Shown here: positions 55,177 to 62,816 of the stretch, in pieces | Position numbering within the stretch: position 1 is the first letter of the stretch | Layout: each line of letters opens with the position of its first letter | From: Pseudomonas sp. TH31 | GTDB lineage: Bacteria > Pseudomonadota > Gammaproteobacteria > Pseudomonadales > Pseudomonadaceae | NCBI RefSeq assembly: GCF_016650815.1 | Contig: NZ_JAEKEZ010000038.1 | Coordinates: 1 to 64,000 of the forward strand | DNA length: 64,000 bases | Direction: 5' to 3' | Program-made: the position numbers and the translations under genes | The notes under the pieces: generated by a model | The model's input: only the letters and a program-made list of their open reading frames with translations | Database searches by the model: none | What the model was told of the DNA's origin: nothing

Positions 55177-55349
55177 TCAGGGATTGCCAGCATGGCGTGT
55201 TTAACCGTGGAGGGATGGTGCTTATATTAGTTCACGCTGACTGCCGGAAATAGATCCAAACCGCTGCGAACGGTTGCCAATGGCCTGCAATTCTGGGAAA
55301 ACGCTGCCCATGAAGCCCTTTCGAGGGCGTGAACAGACGAGTGCATGTA

Positions 55350-55687
55350 ATGAATGATGAGCTTCAGGTAATCGACCTGGTGTTGGGCGACGGCAAAGCA
55401 GCGGTCAGAGGCGCACTGATCACCACTCAATATCGCGGGTGGCTGGAAGACGGCACCGAGTTCGATTCTTCCTACAGCCGGGGAAACCTTTTCAGTGTGT
55501 GATTGGCACTGGCCGGGTGATCAAGGGCTGGGATCAGGGGATTATGGGGATGCAAGTTGGCGGCAAGCGCAAGTTGCTGGTGCCGGCGCATTTGGCCTAT
55601 GGCGAGCGAGCGCTGGGGGCGATTACGCCTGATTCGAATTTGATTTTCGAGATTGAGTTGCTGGAAGTGCTGACGCGAGATGATTGA
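55350..55687 (+). CDS. FKBP-type peptidyl-prolyl isomerase, one apparent frameshift
   Basis: The protein begins MNDELQVIDLVLGDGKAAVR, then TQYRGWLEDGTEFDSSYSRG in the first frame and VIGTGRVIKGWDQGIMGMQV plus LLVPAHLAYGERALGAI in the second. The frame breaks at AAA (55484-55486); four A restore SRGKPFQCVIGTG and a 112-residue cytoplasmic FKBP of normal size. It catalyses cis-trans isomerisation of Xaa-Pro bonds. A clear intrinsic terminator follows 25 bp later. Confidence 0.9.
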
Positions 55688-55712
55688 AACGTCGGCCCTG
55701 GTTTGAAACGAC

Positions 55713-55753
55713 AAAACCCGCCATCTCGGTGAAACGTGATGGCGGGTTTTTTT
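55713..55753 (+). terminator. Rho-independent terminator of the FKBP gene
   Basis: AAAACCCGCCATC pairs with GATGGCGGGTTTT around a 12-base loop and runs into TTTTTTT. This is the clearest intrinsic terminator in the window and could also act leftward. Confidence 0.92.
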
Positions 55754-55771
55754 GTTGTCTGGGGGAGAGAT

Positions 55772-55851
55772 CCAAAGATCGCAGCCTTCGGCAGCTCCTA
55801 CGCCGGGGTACGCGTTTCCTTGTAGGAGCTGCCGAAGGCTGCGATCTTTGG
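55772..55851. repeat. Inverted REP pair, heads inward, GTAGGAG family
   Basis: CCAAAGATCGCAGCCTTCGG and its complement are separated by about 20 bases. Each arm is about 30 bp and pairs perfectly, including the flanking CCAAAG/CTTTGG. Confidence 0.9.
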
Positions 55852-55867
55852 ATTTTGATTTAGCGAG

Positions 55868-56045
55868 TCAGGTGAACACTTCAATATCATCGAACGTGTC
55901 AGTAATAGTCGCTTCAAGTGCGGGACATTTTTTCTTCGCCGAATCGAAGGCAGGCAACACGGTATTCATGTCCAGCTCATCGGCTCGATCATGTTCAATC
56001 AGCAGCGACGTCAAATCGATCCGCCTGAGTAGGCGCGGTCTGCCG
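55868..56045 (-). pseudogene. Possible gene remnant, C-terminal fragment
   Basis: A leftward frame ending TGA at 55868-55870 encodes about 55 residues, including RRIDLTSLLIEHDRADELDM and SAKKKCPALEATITDTFDDI. It reads like genuine protein, not like a shadow, but no start with a ribosome site is visible and its upstream edge is unclear. I do not recognise the family. It may be the decayed end of a deleted gene. Confidence 0.4.
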
Positions 56046-56205
56046 GGGCGGGTGGTTTGATCGTTCCCACGCTATGGGAGCGATCAGTCAACGCTGCTCA
56101 AATGTGGACGCGATCCTACTCGCGAAGAACGCTAACGCGGTCCAGCTGTAGAAACTTCCAGTAACACCTTGCCAGCCCTGGCCATATCAGTGACTATGCT
56201 CGCCA

Positions 56206-56224
56206 TATAGGGGTAGGGGGTATA
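56206..56224 (+). promoter_or_regulatory. Candidate DmeR/RcnR operator
   Basis: TATAGGGGTAGGGGGTATA combines a G tract with TATA flanks, as do operators of RcnR/CsoR-family repressors (TACT-G6-N-AGTA in E. coli RcnR). It ends three bases before the regulator's ATG, so it overlaps the ribosome site and supports autoregulation of the dmeR-dmeF unit by metal. Confidence 0.65.
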
Positions 56225-56227
56225 GGT

Positions 56228-56503
56228 ATGTCGCACATTCACGAGCACAAAGACGATCTGCTCAACCGCGTTCGGCGCATTGCCGGTCAGGTTCAGGCGG
56301 TGGAAAAGGCGCTGGAATCCGACGCCGATTGCGCCAAGACCTTGCACCTGGTCGCGGCGATCCGTGGCGCGGTCAACGGGTTGCTGGATCAGTTCATCGA
56401 CGCCCATGCCCGTGAACACGTGGCCCATCCCGATCTCAGCAACGAGGAACGCGCCCAAGGCGTGGAAGAGTTGCTGCAAGCCATCCGCCGTTATTCGAAA
56501 TAG
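56228..56503 (+). CDS. dmeR: Metal-sensing repressor of the RcnR/FrmR family (DmeR-like)
   Basis: The 91-residue all-helical protein has the DUF156 pattern MSHIHEHKDDLLNRVRRIAG, Cys35 in SDADCAKTLHLVAAIRG, and the His-rich second helix FIDAHAREHVAHP. N-terminal His3/His5, Cys35 and His60-64-type ligands fit RcnR-like Ni/Co sensing better than FrmR formaldehyde sensing. The dmeF gene follows by 13 bp. When metal binds, DNA affinity should drop and efflux be induced. Confidence 0.85.
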   Translation: MSHIHEHKDDLLNRVRRIAGQVQAVEKALESDADCAKTLHLVAAIRGAVNGLLDQFIDAHAREHVAHPDLSNEERAQGVEELLQAIRRYSK

Positions 56504-56516
56504 AGCAGCGATCCAC

Positions 56517-57446
56517 ATGACACTGACACCTCAGGCTTCAAGTTTCACTCACGACCACGTGTTCCTCGGTGCATCCCACGATGAAAACGCCCGCCGCACA
56601 TTGTGGGTGGTGGCGTTGACCTTCGTGATGATGATTGGCGAAATCGCCGCCGGTTACATCACCGGTTCCATGGCGCTGCTGGCAGACGGCTTCCACATGG
56701 CGACCCATGCGGTGGCCCTGGGTATCGCAGCGGCGGCCTACGCGTTTGCCCGGCGTCACGCCAGTAATGCGCGATTCAGTTTTGGCACCGGAAAAGTCGG
56801 TGACCTGGCCGGTTTTGCCTCGGCCATGGTGCTGGGGCTGGTGTCGCTCGGTATCGCCGGCGAGTCCATCCTGCGTCTGTTCCAGCCGACCACGGTGGCC
56901 TTCACCGAAGCGACGATCATTGCGGTGGTGGGGCTTGCGGTAAATATCGCCAGCGCCTTTCTACTGGCGGGCAATCATGGTCATCACGGCCATGATCACG
57001 GCCACAGCCACGACCATGGTCATCATCATGACAACAATCTGCGTTCAGCCTACGTCCACGTGCTGGCCGATGCCTTGACCTCGATCCTGGCCATCGCCGC
57101 GTTGCTGGCAGGCCGCTACCTGGGCTGGGTCTGGCTCGATCCGGCGATGGGCATCGTCGGCGCCATCGTGATCGCGAAATGGGCCTATGGCCTGATACGT
57201 GACAGCGCCGCGGTGCTGCTCGATACCACCGATGAACACGTGGCCGAGGAAATTCGTGAGTTGCTGGAGTCGACGGGGGACGTGACCATCAGCGACCTGC
57301 ACGTCTGGCAGGTCGGCCCTGATGCGCGGGCGGCGATTGTCAGCGTGGTCGCGGCGGCCAGCGTCAGTGCCGAGGTGATTCGCGAGCGTCTGGCGCCGGT
57401 TCACGAGTTGTCTCATCTGACGGTGGAACACCGCACCGCCGCGTAA
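56517..57446 (+). CDS. dmeF: Co(II)/Ni(II) efflux transporter DmeF (CDF family)
   Basis: The 309-residue protein is a cation diffusion facilitator with six spans and the metal-site motifs LLADGFHMATH (HxxxD type, span 2) and HVLADALTSILA (span 5). Between spans 4 and 5 lies a His-rich loop (HGHHGHDHGHSHDHGHHHD) that binds metal. The C-terminal cytoplasmic domain contains DLHVWQVGPD. It exports Co2+ and Ni2+ in exchange for protons. ATG 56517 follows the dmeR-like gene. Only four bases separate its stop from the convergent P450 gene. Confidence 0.88.
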   Translation: MTLTPQASSFTHDHVFLGASHDENARRTLWVVALTFVMMIGEIAAGYITGSMALLADGFHMATHAVALGIAAAAYAFARRHASNARFSFGTGKVGDLAGFASAMVLGLVSLGIAGESILRLFQPTTVAFTEATIIAVVGLAVNIASAFLLAGNHGHHGHDHGHSHDHGHHHDNNLRSAYVHVLADALTSILAIAALLAGRYLGWVWLDPAMGIVGAIVIAKWAYGLIRDSAAVLLDTTDEHVAEEIRELLESTGDVTISDLHVWQVGPDARAAIVSVVAAASVSAEVIRERLAPVHELSHLTVEHRTAA

Positions 57447-57450
57447 GCGT

Positions 57451-58568
57451 TCATGTTTGTCCCTCGCTGAACAGCGGAATACGACCGTTCAAGGATGGGC
57501 GGTAGTGCCAGGTCAAACGCTCCAGCGCAGGTTTCATCGCCAGAATCTGCGTCAGCGTGGCGGTGGCGATACTCAATGCCAGCCTCTGCCCGGGCATTGG
57601 TGGCGGCCGGAACCGAAGGTAAAGCTGCGACGATTCGGACGGTCGAGAAGAAAAACGTCAGGGTTGTCATTGAGCTGCGAATCGCGGTTGGCTGAGGCCA
57701 GCAACACCAGGATCGCGTCGCTGGGGTTCAGGCTCACGCCGGCTATTTCGCAAGGTGCGGCGACGAAACGACGGGTGTTCTGCACCGATGGATCGAAGCG
57801 TTGGACTTCTGAAATCAGAACGTCAATGGATGCCGAATCACGCTGCAACGATGGATTGCGAATCAACGTCACCAACGCATTACCGATCAGCCCAGCCGTG
57901 GCTTCATAGGCCTGGGAGCACAGCCCGATCAGATTGGCGATCAGCCTCTCGTTATCCGAAGCACCGAACCGCTGCTTGATGTCGCTCAACAGTGGGCTTT
58001 GCGCGCCCGGATCATCCAGCAACTCAATGAAATAACCCCGCAACTGTTCAGTCGCCCCATGCGCAGCATCTAGTTGAGCCTGGCTACTCAGCGGCGATAG
58101 GCAGGCCACGAAGTCCGCCGTCAACTCACTGATCATCCGACCCTGAGCAGGGGAGAACCCCAACAACGCCGCCATCACGCACACCGGACCGCGGAACATC
58201 GCTTTTGACAGACCCTCGGCGTCCGGGGTGATCAACCGCGCATTGACCAACGCTTGCACTTCATTCCGGTCGATCAACGCCAGTCCCGGCTCAATCGCCG
58301 ACCTCGGGCAGCGCTGCGGTTCACCTTCATTCATCCGCATCAACCGACCGAATACTTCGCCGGCCAATCCTTCAACAATCGTCTTGGGCACCGGCTCACT
58401 CAGCGGGCGCACCTGGCAGTCCGGATGCGCGAACACCGCCGCCACGGCGTCAGCACTGCTGGCCACCCACAGTTTCAGTCCTTGATGAAAAACCAGCCCA
58501 CCCTCGGCGCGCAGTTGCGCGTAATACGGGTAAGGGTCGGCATGAGTCGCAGCGATGATCGGGTCCAT
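57451..58568 (-). CDS. Cytochrome P450, one apparent frameshift
   Basis: The protein has the I-helix acid-alcohol pair in CSQAYEATAGLIG, the ExxR motif in ISEVQRFDP, and the haem-binding loop FTFGSGRHQCPG with its Cys ligand. The frame breaks immediately after this loop at CCC (57589-57591); one extra C gives HQCPGQRLALSIATATLTQI and a 372-residue enzyme. It is short for a P450 because the N-terminus is reduced. Start is ATG 58568 (MDPIIAATHADPYPYY). No ferredoxin gene adjoins it. The ArsR-type gene is divergent. Confidence 0.87.
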
Positions 58569-58650
58569 GGGTCGCAGCCTTGTTCGTGGTGGGAAAAGTG
58601 TTGCTACTATCTCCAGTCCAACCAGGCCTTGATTCGTCCGGGAGCGAAAT

Positions 58651-59412
58651 ATGAACGTTGAACAACACGACATCGGCGTTTCTCAAGTGGCGGCCGCGAT
58701 TGCGGAGCCGGCCCGGACGAAAATCCTCTGCTCGTTGATGGACGGCCACGCCCGCACCAGCACCGAGCTGGCGGCGATTGCCGAGGTCAGTGCCTCCACC
58801 GCCAGCGCGCACTTGGCCAAACTCAAGGAATCGGCGCTGGTGCGGCTGCACGTTCAGGGCCGCCATCGTTATTACAGCCTCGCGGACAAGCGTGTGGCCC
58901 AAGCACTGGAAGCCTTGATGGTGCTCGGCCAGAACGCCGCGCCGACGTTCAATTCGCGCACCCCCGATCGCCTGCAATTCGCCCGTACTTGCTACGACCA
59001 CATGGCGGGCACCCTGGCGGTGTTGCTGCATGACCGGATGATCGAGGCGGGGTGGTTGCTGGAAACCGATGAGCAGGTTTATCAACTGAGCGAGAGCGGC
59101 GAGACGTTTTTCGAGGGCTTGGGGGTTGAGGTCAAGGATTTGAGCGCGTTGCGCCGGCGTTTTGCCTGCCCATGCCTGGACTGGAGCATGCGCCGGCCGC
59201 ATTTGGGCGGTTCGCTGGGGGCGGCGTTGTTGCAAACGGCGATCAAGCGCAAATGGGTGGTCCAGGATCTGGACAGTCGGGCGTTGGCGTTGACGGCGCT
59301 TGGGCGCAAGGAACTGGGTGCGCGGTTTGATTTGGAGGTGCCGGATCAGTCGATTCAACTGGTCAAGATCAAAAGATCGCAGCCTTTGGCAGCTCCTACG
59401 GGGGGCATGTGA
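58651..59412 (+). CDS. ArsR-type regulator whose C-terminus runs into a REP
   Basis: The N-terminal winged helix (VAAAIAEPARTKILCSLMDG, STELAAIAEVSASTASAHLA) is followed by a long domain ending LGRKELGARFDLEVPDQSIQ. No metal-binding Cys motif of SmtB/ArsR type is present at the recognition helix. The last dozen residues (KIKRSQPLAAPTGGM) are translated REP sequence, so the original stop was lost or displaced. It is divergent from the P450 gene across 82 bp and is its likely regulator. Confidence 0.83.
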   Translation: MNVEQHDIGVSQVAAAIAEPARTKILCSLMDGHARTSTELAAIAEVSASTASAHLAKLKESALVRLHVQGRHRYYSLADKRVAQALEALMVLGQNAAPTFNSRTPDRLQFARTCYDHMAGTLAVLLHDRMIEAGWLLETDEQVYQLSESGETFFEGLGVEVKDLSALRRRFACPCLDWSMRRPHLGGSLGAALLQTAIKRKWVVQDLDSRALALTALGRKELGARFDLEVPDQSIQLVKIKRSQPLAAPTGGM

Positions 59413-59480
59413 TTCGTTACGGAGATTGGGCTGCGGCGTGATTCATGTAGGCGCTGGCGCAGCCTGCGATCTTTTGATCT
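59366..59480. repeat. Two REP copies, one inside a coding region
   Basis: An inverted GTAGGAG REP at 59366-59400 lies within the end of the ArsR-type gene. A degenerate forward copy (GTAGGCGCTGGCGCAGCCTG) at about 59447-59480 follows. They precede the stop of the convergent membrane protein gene. Confidence 0.85.
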
Positions 59481-59483
59481 GCC

Positions 59484-59825
59484 CTACGCCCGGAAATCCC
59501 AGACGATTTCCACCACCCGTATCGCCAACACCAGATAAATCAGAAACAAGACCACCTGAAACGCTGTGTGATACGGCAACCGGGACAAGCGCCGCAAACC
59601 GTCGCTGACATTGAGCACCATCAACAGCGCCGACACCGCGATCAGCGACCAGCCCGCGACGTCCGCGGCGAACAGTCCGAGGAACATGTGATGGCCGCTG
59701 TGCAGTGCATTAGTGCCTGCCGCGAGCAGCAAGGCGCACACCAGCAGGTTCTTGATGTTGTCGAACACCTGCGTGGTGAACTCGGTGTCCAGCAAGGCCA
59801 GATACTTTCGCCAGAGTTTGCCCAT
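59484..59825 (-). CDS. Small membrane protein of unknown function
   Basis: The 113-residue protein has three hydrophobic segments (NLLVCALLLAAGTNALHSG, AGWSLIAVSALLMVLNVSDG, FQVVLFLIYLVLAIRVVEIV) and a charged N-terminus MGKLWRKYLALLDTEFTTQV. I do not recognise the family. It lies downstream of ilvE in the same direction but behind ilvE's terminator, so it probably has its own promoter. Confidence 0.65.
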   Translation of the reverse strand: MGKLWRKYLALLDTEFTTQVFDNIKNLLVCALLLAAGTNALHSGHHMFLGLFAADVAGWSLIAVSALLMVLNVSDGLRRLSRLPYHTAFQVVLFLIYLVLAIRVVEIVWDFRA

Positions 59826-59892
59826 GGTGTTGGTGGCGCCTATTGATTGGTAGTCAGCAATTTTAGTGAGCTTTTACAGGTATGCACGAACG

Positions 59893-59928
59893 AAAAAACC
59901 GGCCATCAAAGTGATGGCCGGGCTTTTT
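59893..59928 (-). terminator. Intrinsic terminator of ilvE, possibly bidirectional
   Basis: CCGGCCATC and GATGGCCGG form a nine-base-pair stem. Read leftward the stem ends in a run of six T, right behind ilvE; read rightward it ends in CTTTTTG. Confidence 0.88.
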
Positions 59929-59951
59929 GTTCGAACGGGCAGCGCGTCAGG

Positions 59952-60971
59952 TCAAACCTTGACGATCCAGCCCGCTGGCGCTTCGATGTCGCCGGTCTGT
60001 ACACCGGTCAGCTCTTTATAGAGCTTCTGGGTGACCGGGCCGACTTCGGTTTCGCTGTGGAACACGTGCAGGTGATCGTTGTAGCTGATGCCGCCGATTG
60101 GCGTGATCACGGCCGCGGTGCCGCAAGCACCGGCTTCCTTGAAGTCCGACAGTTTGTCGATCAACACGTCGCCTTCGACCACTTCCAGGCCCAGGCGCGA
60201 TTTCGCCAGCTCGATCAACGACAGACGGGTAATGCCCGGCAGTACCGAAGGGGACTTCGGCGTGACGAACTTGTTGTCGTGGGTGATCCCGAAGAAGTTG
60301 GCCGAGCCGACTTCTTCGATTTTGGTGTGGGTCATTGGGTCCAGGTAGATGCAGTCGGCAAAGTGCGCCTTCTTGGCTTGGGAGCCGGGCATCAGGCTGG
60401 CGGCATAGTTGCCACCGACCTTGGCCGCGCCGGTGCCTTGTGGGGCTGCGCGGTCGAAGCTGGAGATCAGGAAGTTGTGCGGGGTCAGGCCGCCCTTGAA
60501 GTAGGCACCGACCGGAATGGCGAAGATCGAGAAGATGAATTCGGGAGCGGTGCGCACGCCGATGTTGTCACCCACGCCGATCACGAACGGACGCAGGTAC
60601 AGCGCGCCGCCAGTGCCGTAAGGCGGGATGAAACGCTCGTTGGCGCGGACCACCGCCTTGCAGGCTTCGATGAACTGCTCGGTTTCCACGAACGGCATCA
60701 GCAGGCGAGCGCAGCTGCGCTGCATGCGCAGGGCGTTCTGGTCCGGGCGGAACAGGTTGATCGAGCCGTCCTTGCAACGATAGGCCTTCATGCCTTCGAA
60801 GCACTGCTGGCCATAGTGAAGGGCAGTCGAGCCTTCGCTGATGTGCAGCACGTTATCTTCGGTCAGGGTGCCTGCGTCCCACTCGCCATTGCGCCAGTAC
60901 GACAAGAAACGCTTGTCTGTCTTGATGTAGTCAAAACCCAGCTTGTCCCAATTGATGCTTTCGTTACCCAT
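59952..60971 (-). CDS. ilvE: Branched-chain amino acid aminotransferase
   Basis: The 339-residue enzyme is the long BCAT type (fold IV PLP): HYGQQCFEGMKAYRCKDGSI, RPDQNALRMQRSCARLLMP, YLRPFVIGVGDNIGV, the PLP-lysine segment AKVGGNYAASLMPG, and TRLSLIELAKSRLGLEVVEG. It transfers amino groups between Leu, Ile or Val and 2-oxoglutarate. Beside the bkd genes it supplies the keto acids that the bkd complex oxidises, so catabolic use is likely along with biosynthesis. A terminator follows. Confidence 0.95.
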   Translation of the reverse strand: MGNESINWDKLGFDYIKTDKRFLSYWRNGEWDAGTLTEDNVLHISEGSTALHYGQQCFEGMKAYRCKDGSINLFRPDQNALRMQRSCARLLMPFVETEQFIEACKAVVRANERFIPPYGTGGALYLRPFVIGVGDNIGVRTAPEFIFSIFAIPVGAYFKGGLTPHNFLISSFDRAAPQGTGAAKVGGNYAASLMPGSQAKKAHFADCIYLDPMTHTKIEEVGSANFFGITHDNKFVTPKSPSVLPGITRLSLIELAKSRLGLEVVEGDVLIDKLSDFKEAGACGTAAVITPIGGISYNDHLHVFHSETEVGPVTQKLYKELTGVQTGDIEAPAGWIVKV

Positions 60972-61139
60972 GACACCCTCTATCGCTTAACAACCGCCGA
61001 AACGGTTCAAGGCTTCTGACGTTTTTCTGGATGGGGACAACAATACTTCATTCCGGGGCTGTTTCGCAGCCCGCAATTCGTTCTCTACGACCATCGACGC
61101 ACTCGATGTAATGCATTCGCTGCTGACAACGCGCCCGCC

Positions 61140-61409
61140 GTAGCAGCTGTCGAGCACCGCGAGGCAGCGTTCGACGACGAAGTCGTCGCAAAACCTGCCA
61201 TCGCGGTCTTACAGATTGACCGCGTCAGCCGGATTACGACGAAGTCGTCGCAAAACCTGCCATCGCGGTCTTTCAGATTGACCGCGTCAGCCGGATTACG
61301 ACGAAGTCGTCGCAAAACCTGCCACCGCGGTCTTACAGATTGACCGCGTCAGCCGGATTACGACGACTTCGTCGCCGAACGCTGCCTCGCTCCGCTCGAC
61401 AGCTGCTAC
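61140..61409. repeat. Three 62-bp tandem repeats inside a 34-bp inverted repeat
   Basis: Three direct repeats of exactly 62 bp start at 61174, 61236 and 61298, differing at one to three positions each. A 34-bp segment at 61140-61173 (starts GTAGCAGCTGTCGAGC) recurs inverted at 61376-61409 with a five-base core difference. Each unit opens with the near-palindrome ACGACGAAGTCGTCG and contains GACCGCGTCAGCC. The block lies between ilvE and lpdV. It is a third repeat family, unlike the two REP families in the window. Confidence 0.93.
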
Positions 61410-61430
61410 ACACAGGGTTTGCGTTCGGTT

Positions 61431-62816
61431 TTAGAGGTGCAGCGCGTGCCCAAGTGCACGCAATGCCGCTTCCTGCACCGCCTCGCCCAGTGTCGGGTGC
61501 GCATGAATGGTGCCGGCGATGTCTTCCAGCCGGGCGCCCATTTCCAGGCTCTGGCCGAACGCCGTCGACAACTCCGAAACCCCGACACCGACCGCTTGCC
61601 AACCCACAATCAGATGATTGTCCCGACGCGCGACCACCCGCACGAAGCCGGTTTTCGACTCCAGGGTCATCGCCCGGCCATTGGCCGCGAACGGGAAGCT
61701 CGAAACGATGCAGTCCAATCCGGCAGCCTTGGCCTCGTCCGGGGTCTTGCCGACCACCACCAGTTCCGGGTCGGTAAAGCACACGGCGGCGATGGCGGTC
61801 GGGTTGAACTCGCGGGATTTGCCGCTGATCAACTCGGCGACCATTTCGCCCTGGGCCATGGCCCGGTGCGCGAGCATCGGTTCGCCGCTCAGGTCGCCGA
61901 CGGCGTAGACGTTGCGCATGCTGGTCTGGCAGCGGTTGTCGATCTTGATCGCCGAACCATTCATCGCCAGGTTCAGTCCTTCCAGGTTCCAGCCCTGGGT
62001 GTTCGGCTTGCGACCGACCGCTACCAGGACCTGATCCGTTTCAAGGTTCAGCACGTCGCCATTCGGGTCAAGAACTTGAAGTGTTTTTTTATCAGAATCA
62101 AAGCCTTGCACGCTGTGCTTCAAGTAAAGCGTCACGCCAAGTTGCTTGAGCGCTTCGTGCACCGGCTGAGTCAATTCGGCGTCGTAGGCCGGCAGGATGC
62201 GATCCTGAGCCTCGACCACACTGACTTCGGCGCCGAGCTTGCGATAGGCGATCCCGAGCTCCAGACCGATGTAACCGCCACCGACTACGATCAGCCGTTC
62301 AGGCACGCTTTTCGGCGCCAGGGCTTCGGTGGAAGAGATGATCGGCCCGCCAATCGGCAGCATCGGCAGGTGCACACTCTTGGAACCGGTGGCCAGTACC
62401 AGGTGCTCGCACTGAATCCGCGTGTCGCCGACTTCAACGGTTTTACCGTCGATCACCTTCGCCCAGCCTTGAACAACCTGGACTTTGTGCTTCTTCAATA
62501 GCGCCGAAACGCCAGTGGTCAGGCGATCAACGATGCCGTCCTTCCACTCGACGCTTTTAGTGATGTCGAGGGTTGGCGCCGAAACGCTGATGCCCAGGGC
62601 TGAATGCTGACTGTGGTGCTGCGTCTGGTGAAACTGCTCGGCGACGTGAATCAGCGCCTTCGATGGAATGCAGCCGATGTTCAGGCAGGTACCGCCCAAC
62701 GATTCGCCTTCCACCAGGATGGTCGAAATACCCAACTGACCGGCACGAATCGCCGTCACATAACCGCCAGGGCCGCCGCCGATGATCAGCAGCGTGGTGT
62801 TCAGAGTTTGCATCAC
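61431..62816 (-). CDS. lpdV: Dihydrolipoyl dehydrogenase of the branched-chain keto acid complex
   Basis: The 461-residue flavoprotein is the E3 subunit: FAD-binding LLIIGGGPGGYVTAIRAGQL, redox disulfide GGTCLNIGCIPSKA, NAD-binding VVGGGYIGLELGIAYRKLG, and the catalytic His-Glu pair in HAHPTLGEAVQEA. It reoxidises dihydrolipoamide on E2 with NAD+. Its start lies next to the bkdB stop, so the bkd genes are one operon read leftward. The 62-bp repeat block follows. Confidence 0.95.
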   Translation of the reverse strand: MMQTLNTTLLIIGGGPGGYVTAIRAGQLGISTILVEGESLGGTCLNIGCIPSKALIHVAEQFHQTQHHSQHSALGISVSAPTLDITKSVEWKDGIVDRLTTGVSALLKKHKVQVVQGWAKVIDGKTVEVGDTRIQCEHLVLATGSKSVHLPMLPIGGPIISSTEALAPKSVPERLIVVGGGYIGLELGIAYRKLGAEVSVVEAQDRILPAYDAELTQPVHEALKQLGVTLYLKHSVQGFDSDKKTLQVLDPNGDVLNLETDQVLVAVGRKPNTQGWNLEGLNLAMNGSAIKIDNRCQTSMRNVYAVGDLSGEPMLAHRAMAQGEMVAELISGKSREFNPTAIAAVCFTDPELVVVGKTPDEAKAAGLDCIVSSFPFAANGRAMTLESKTGFVRVVARRDNHLIVGWQAVGVGVSELSTAFGQSLEMGARLEDIAGTIHAHPTLGEAVQEAALRALGHALHL

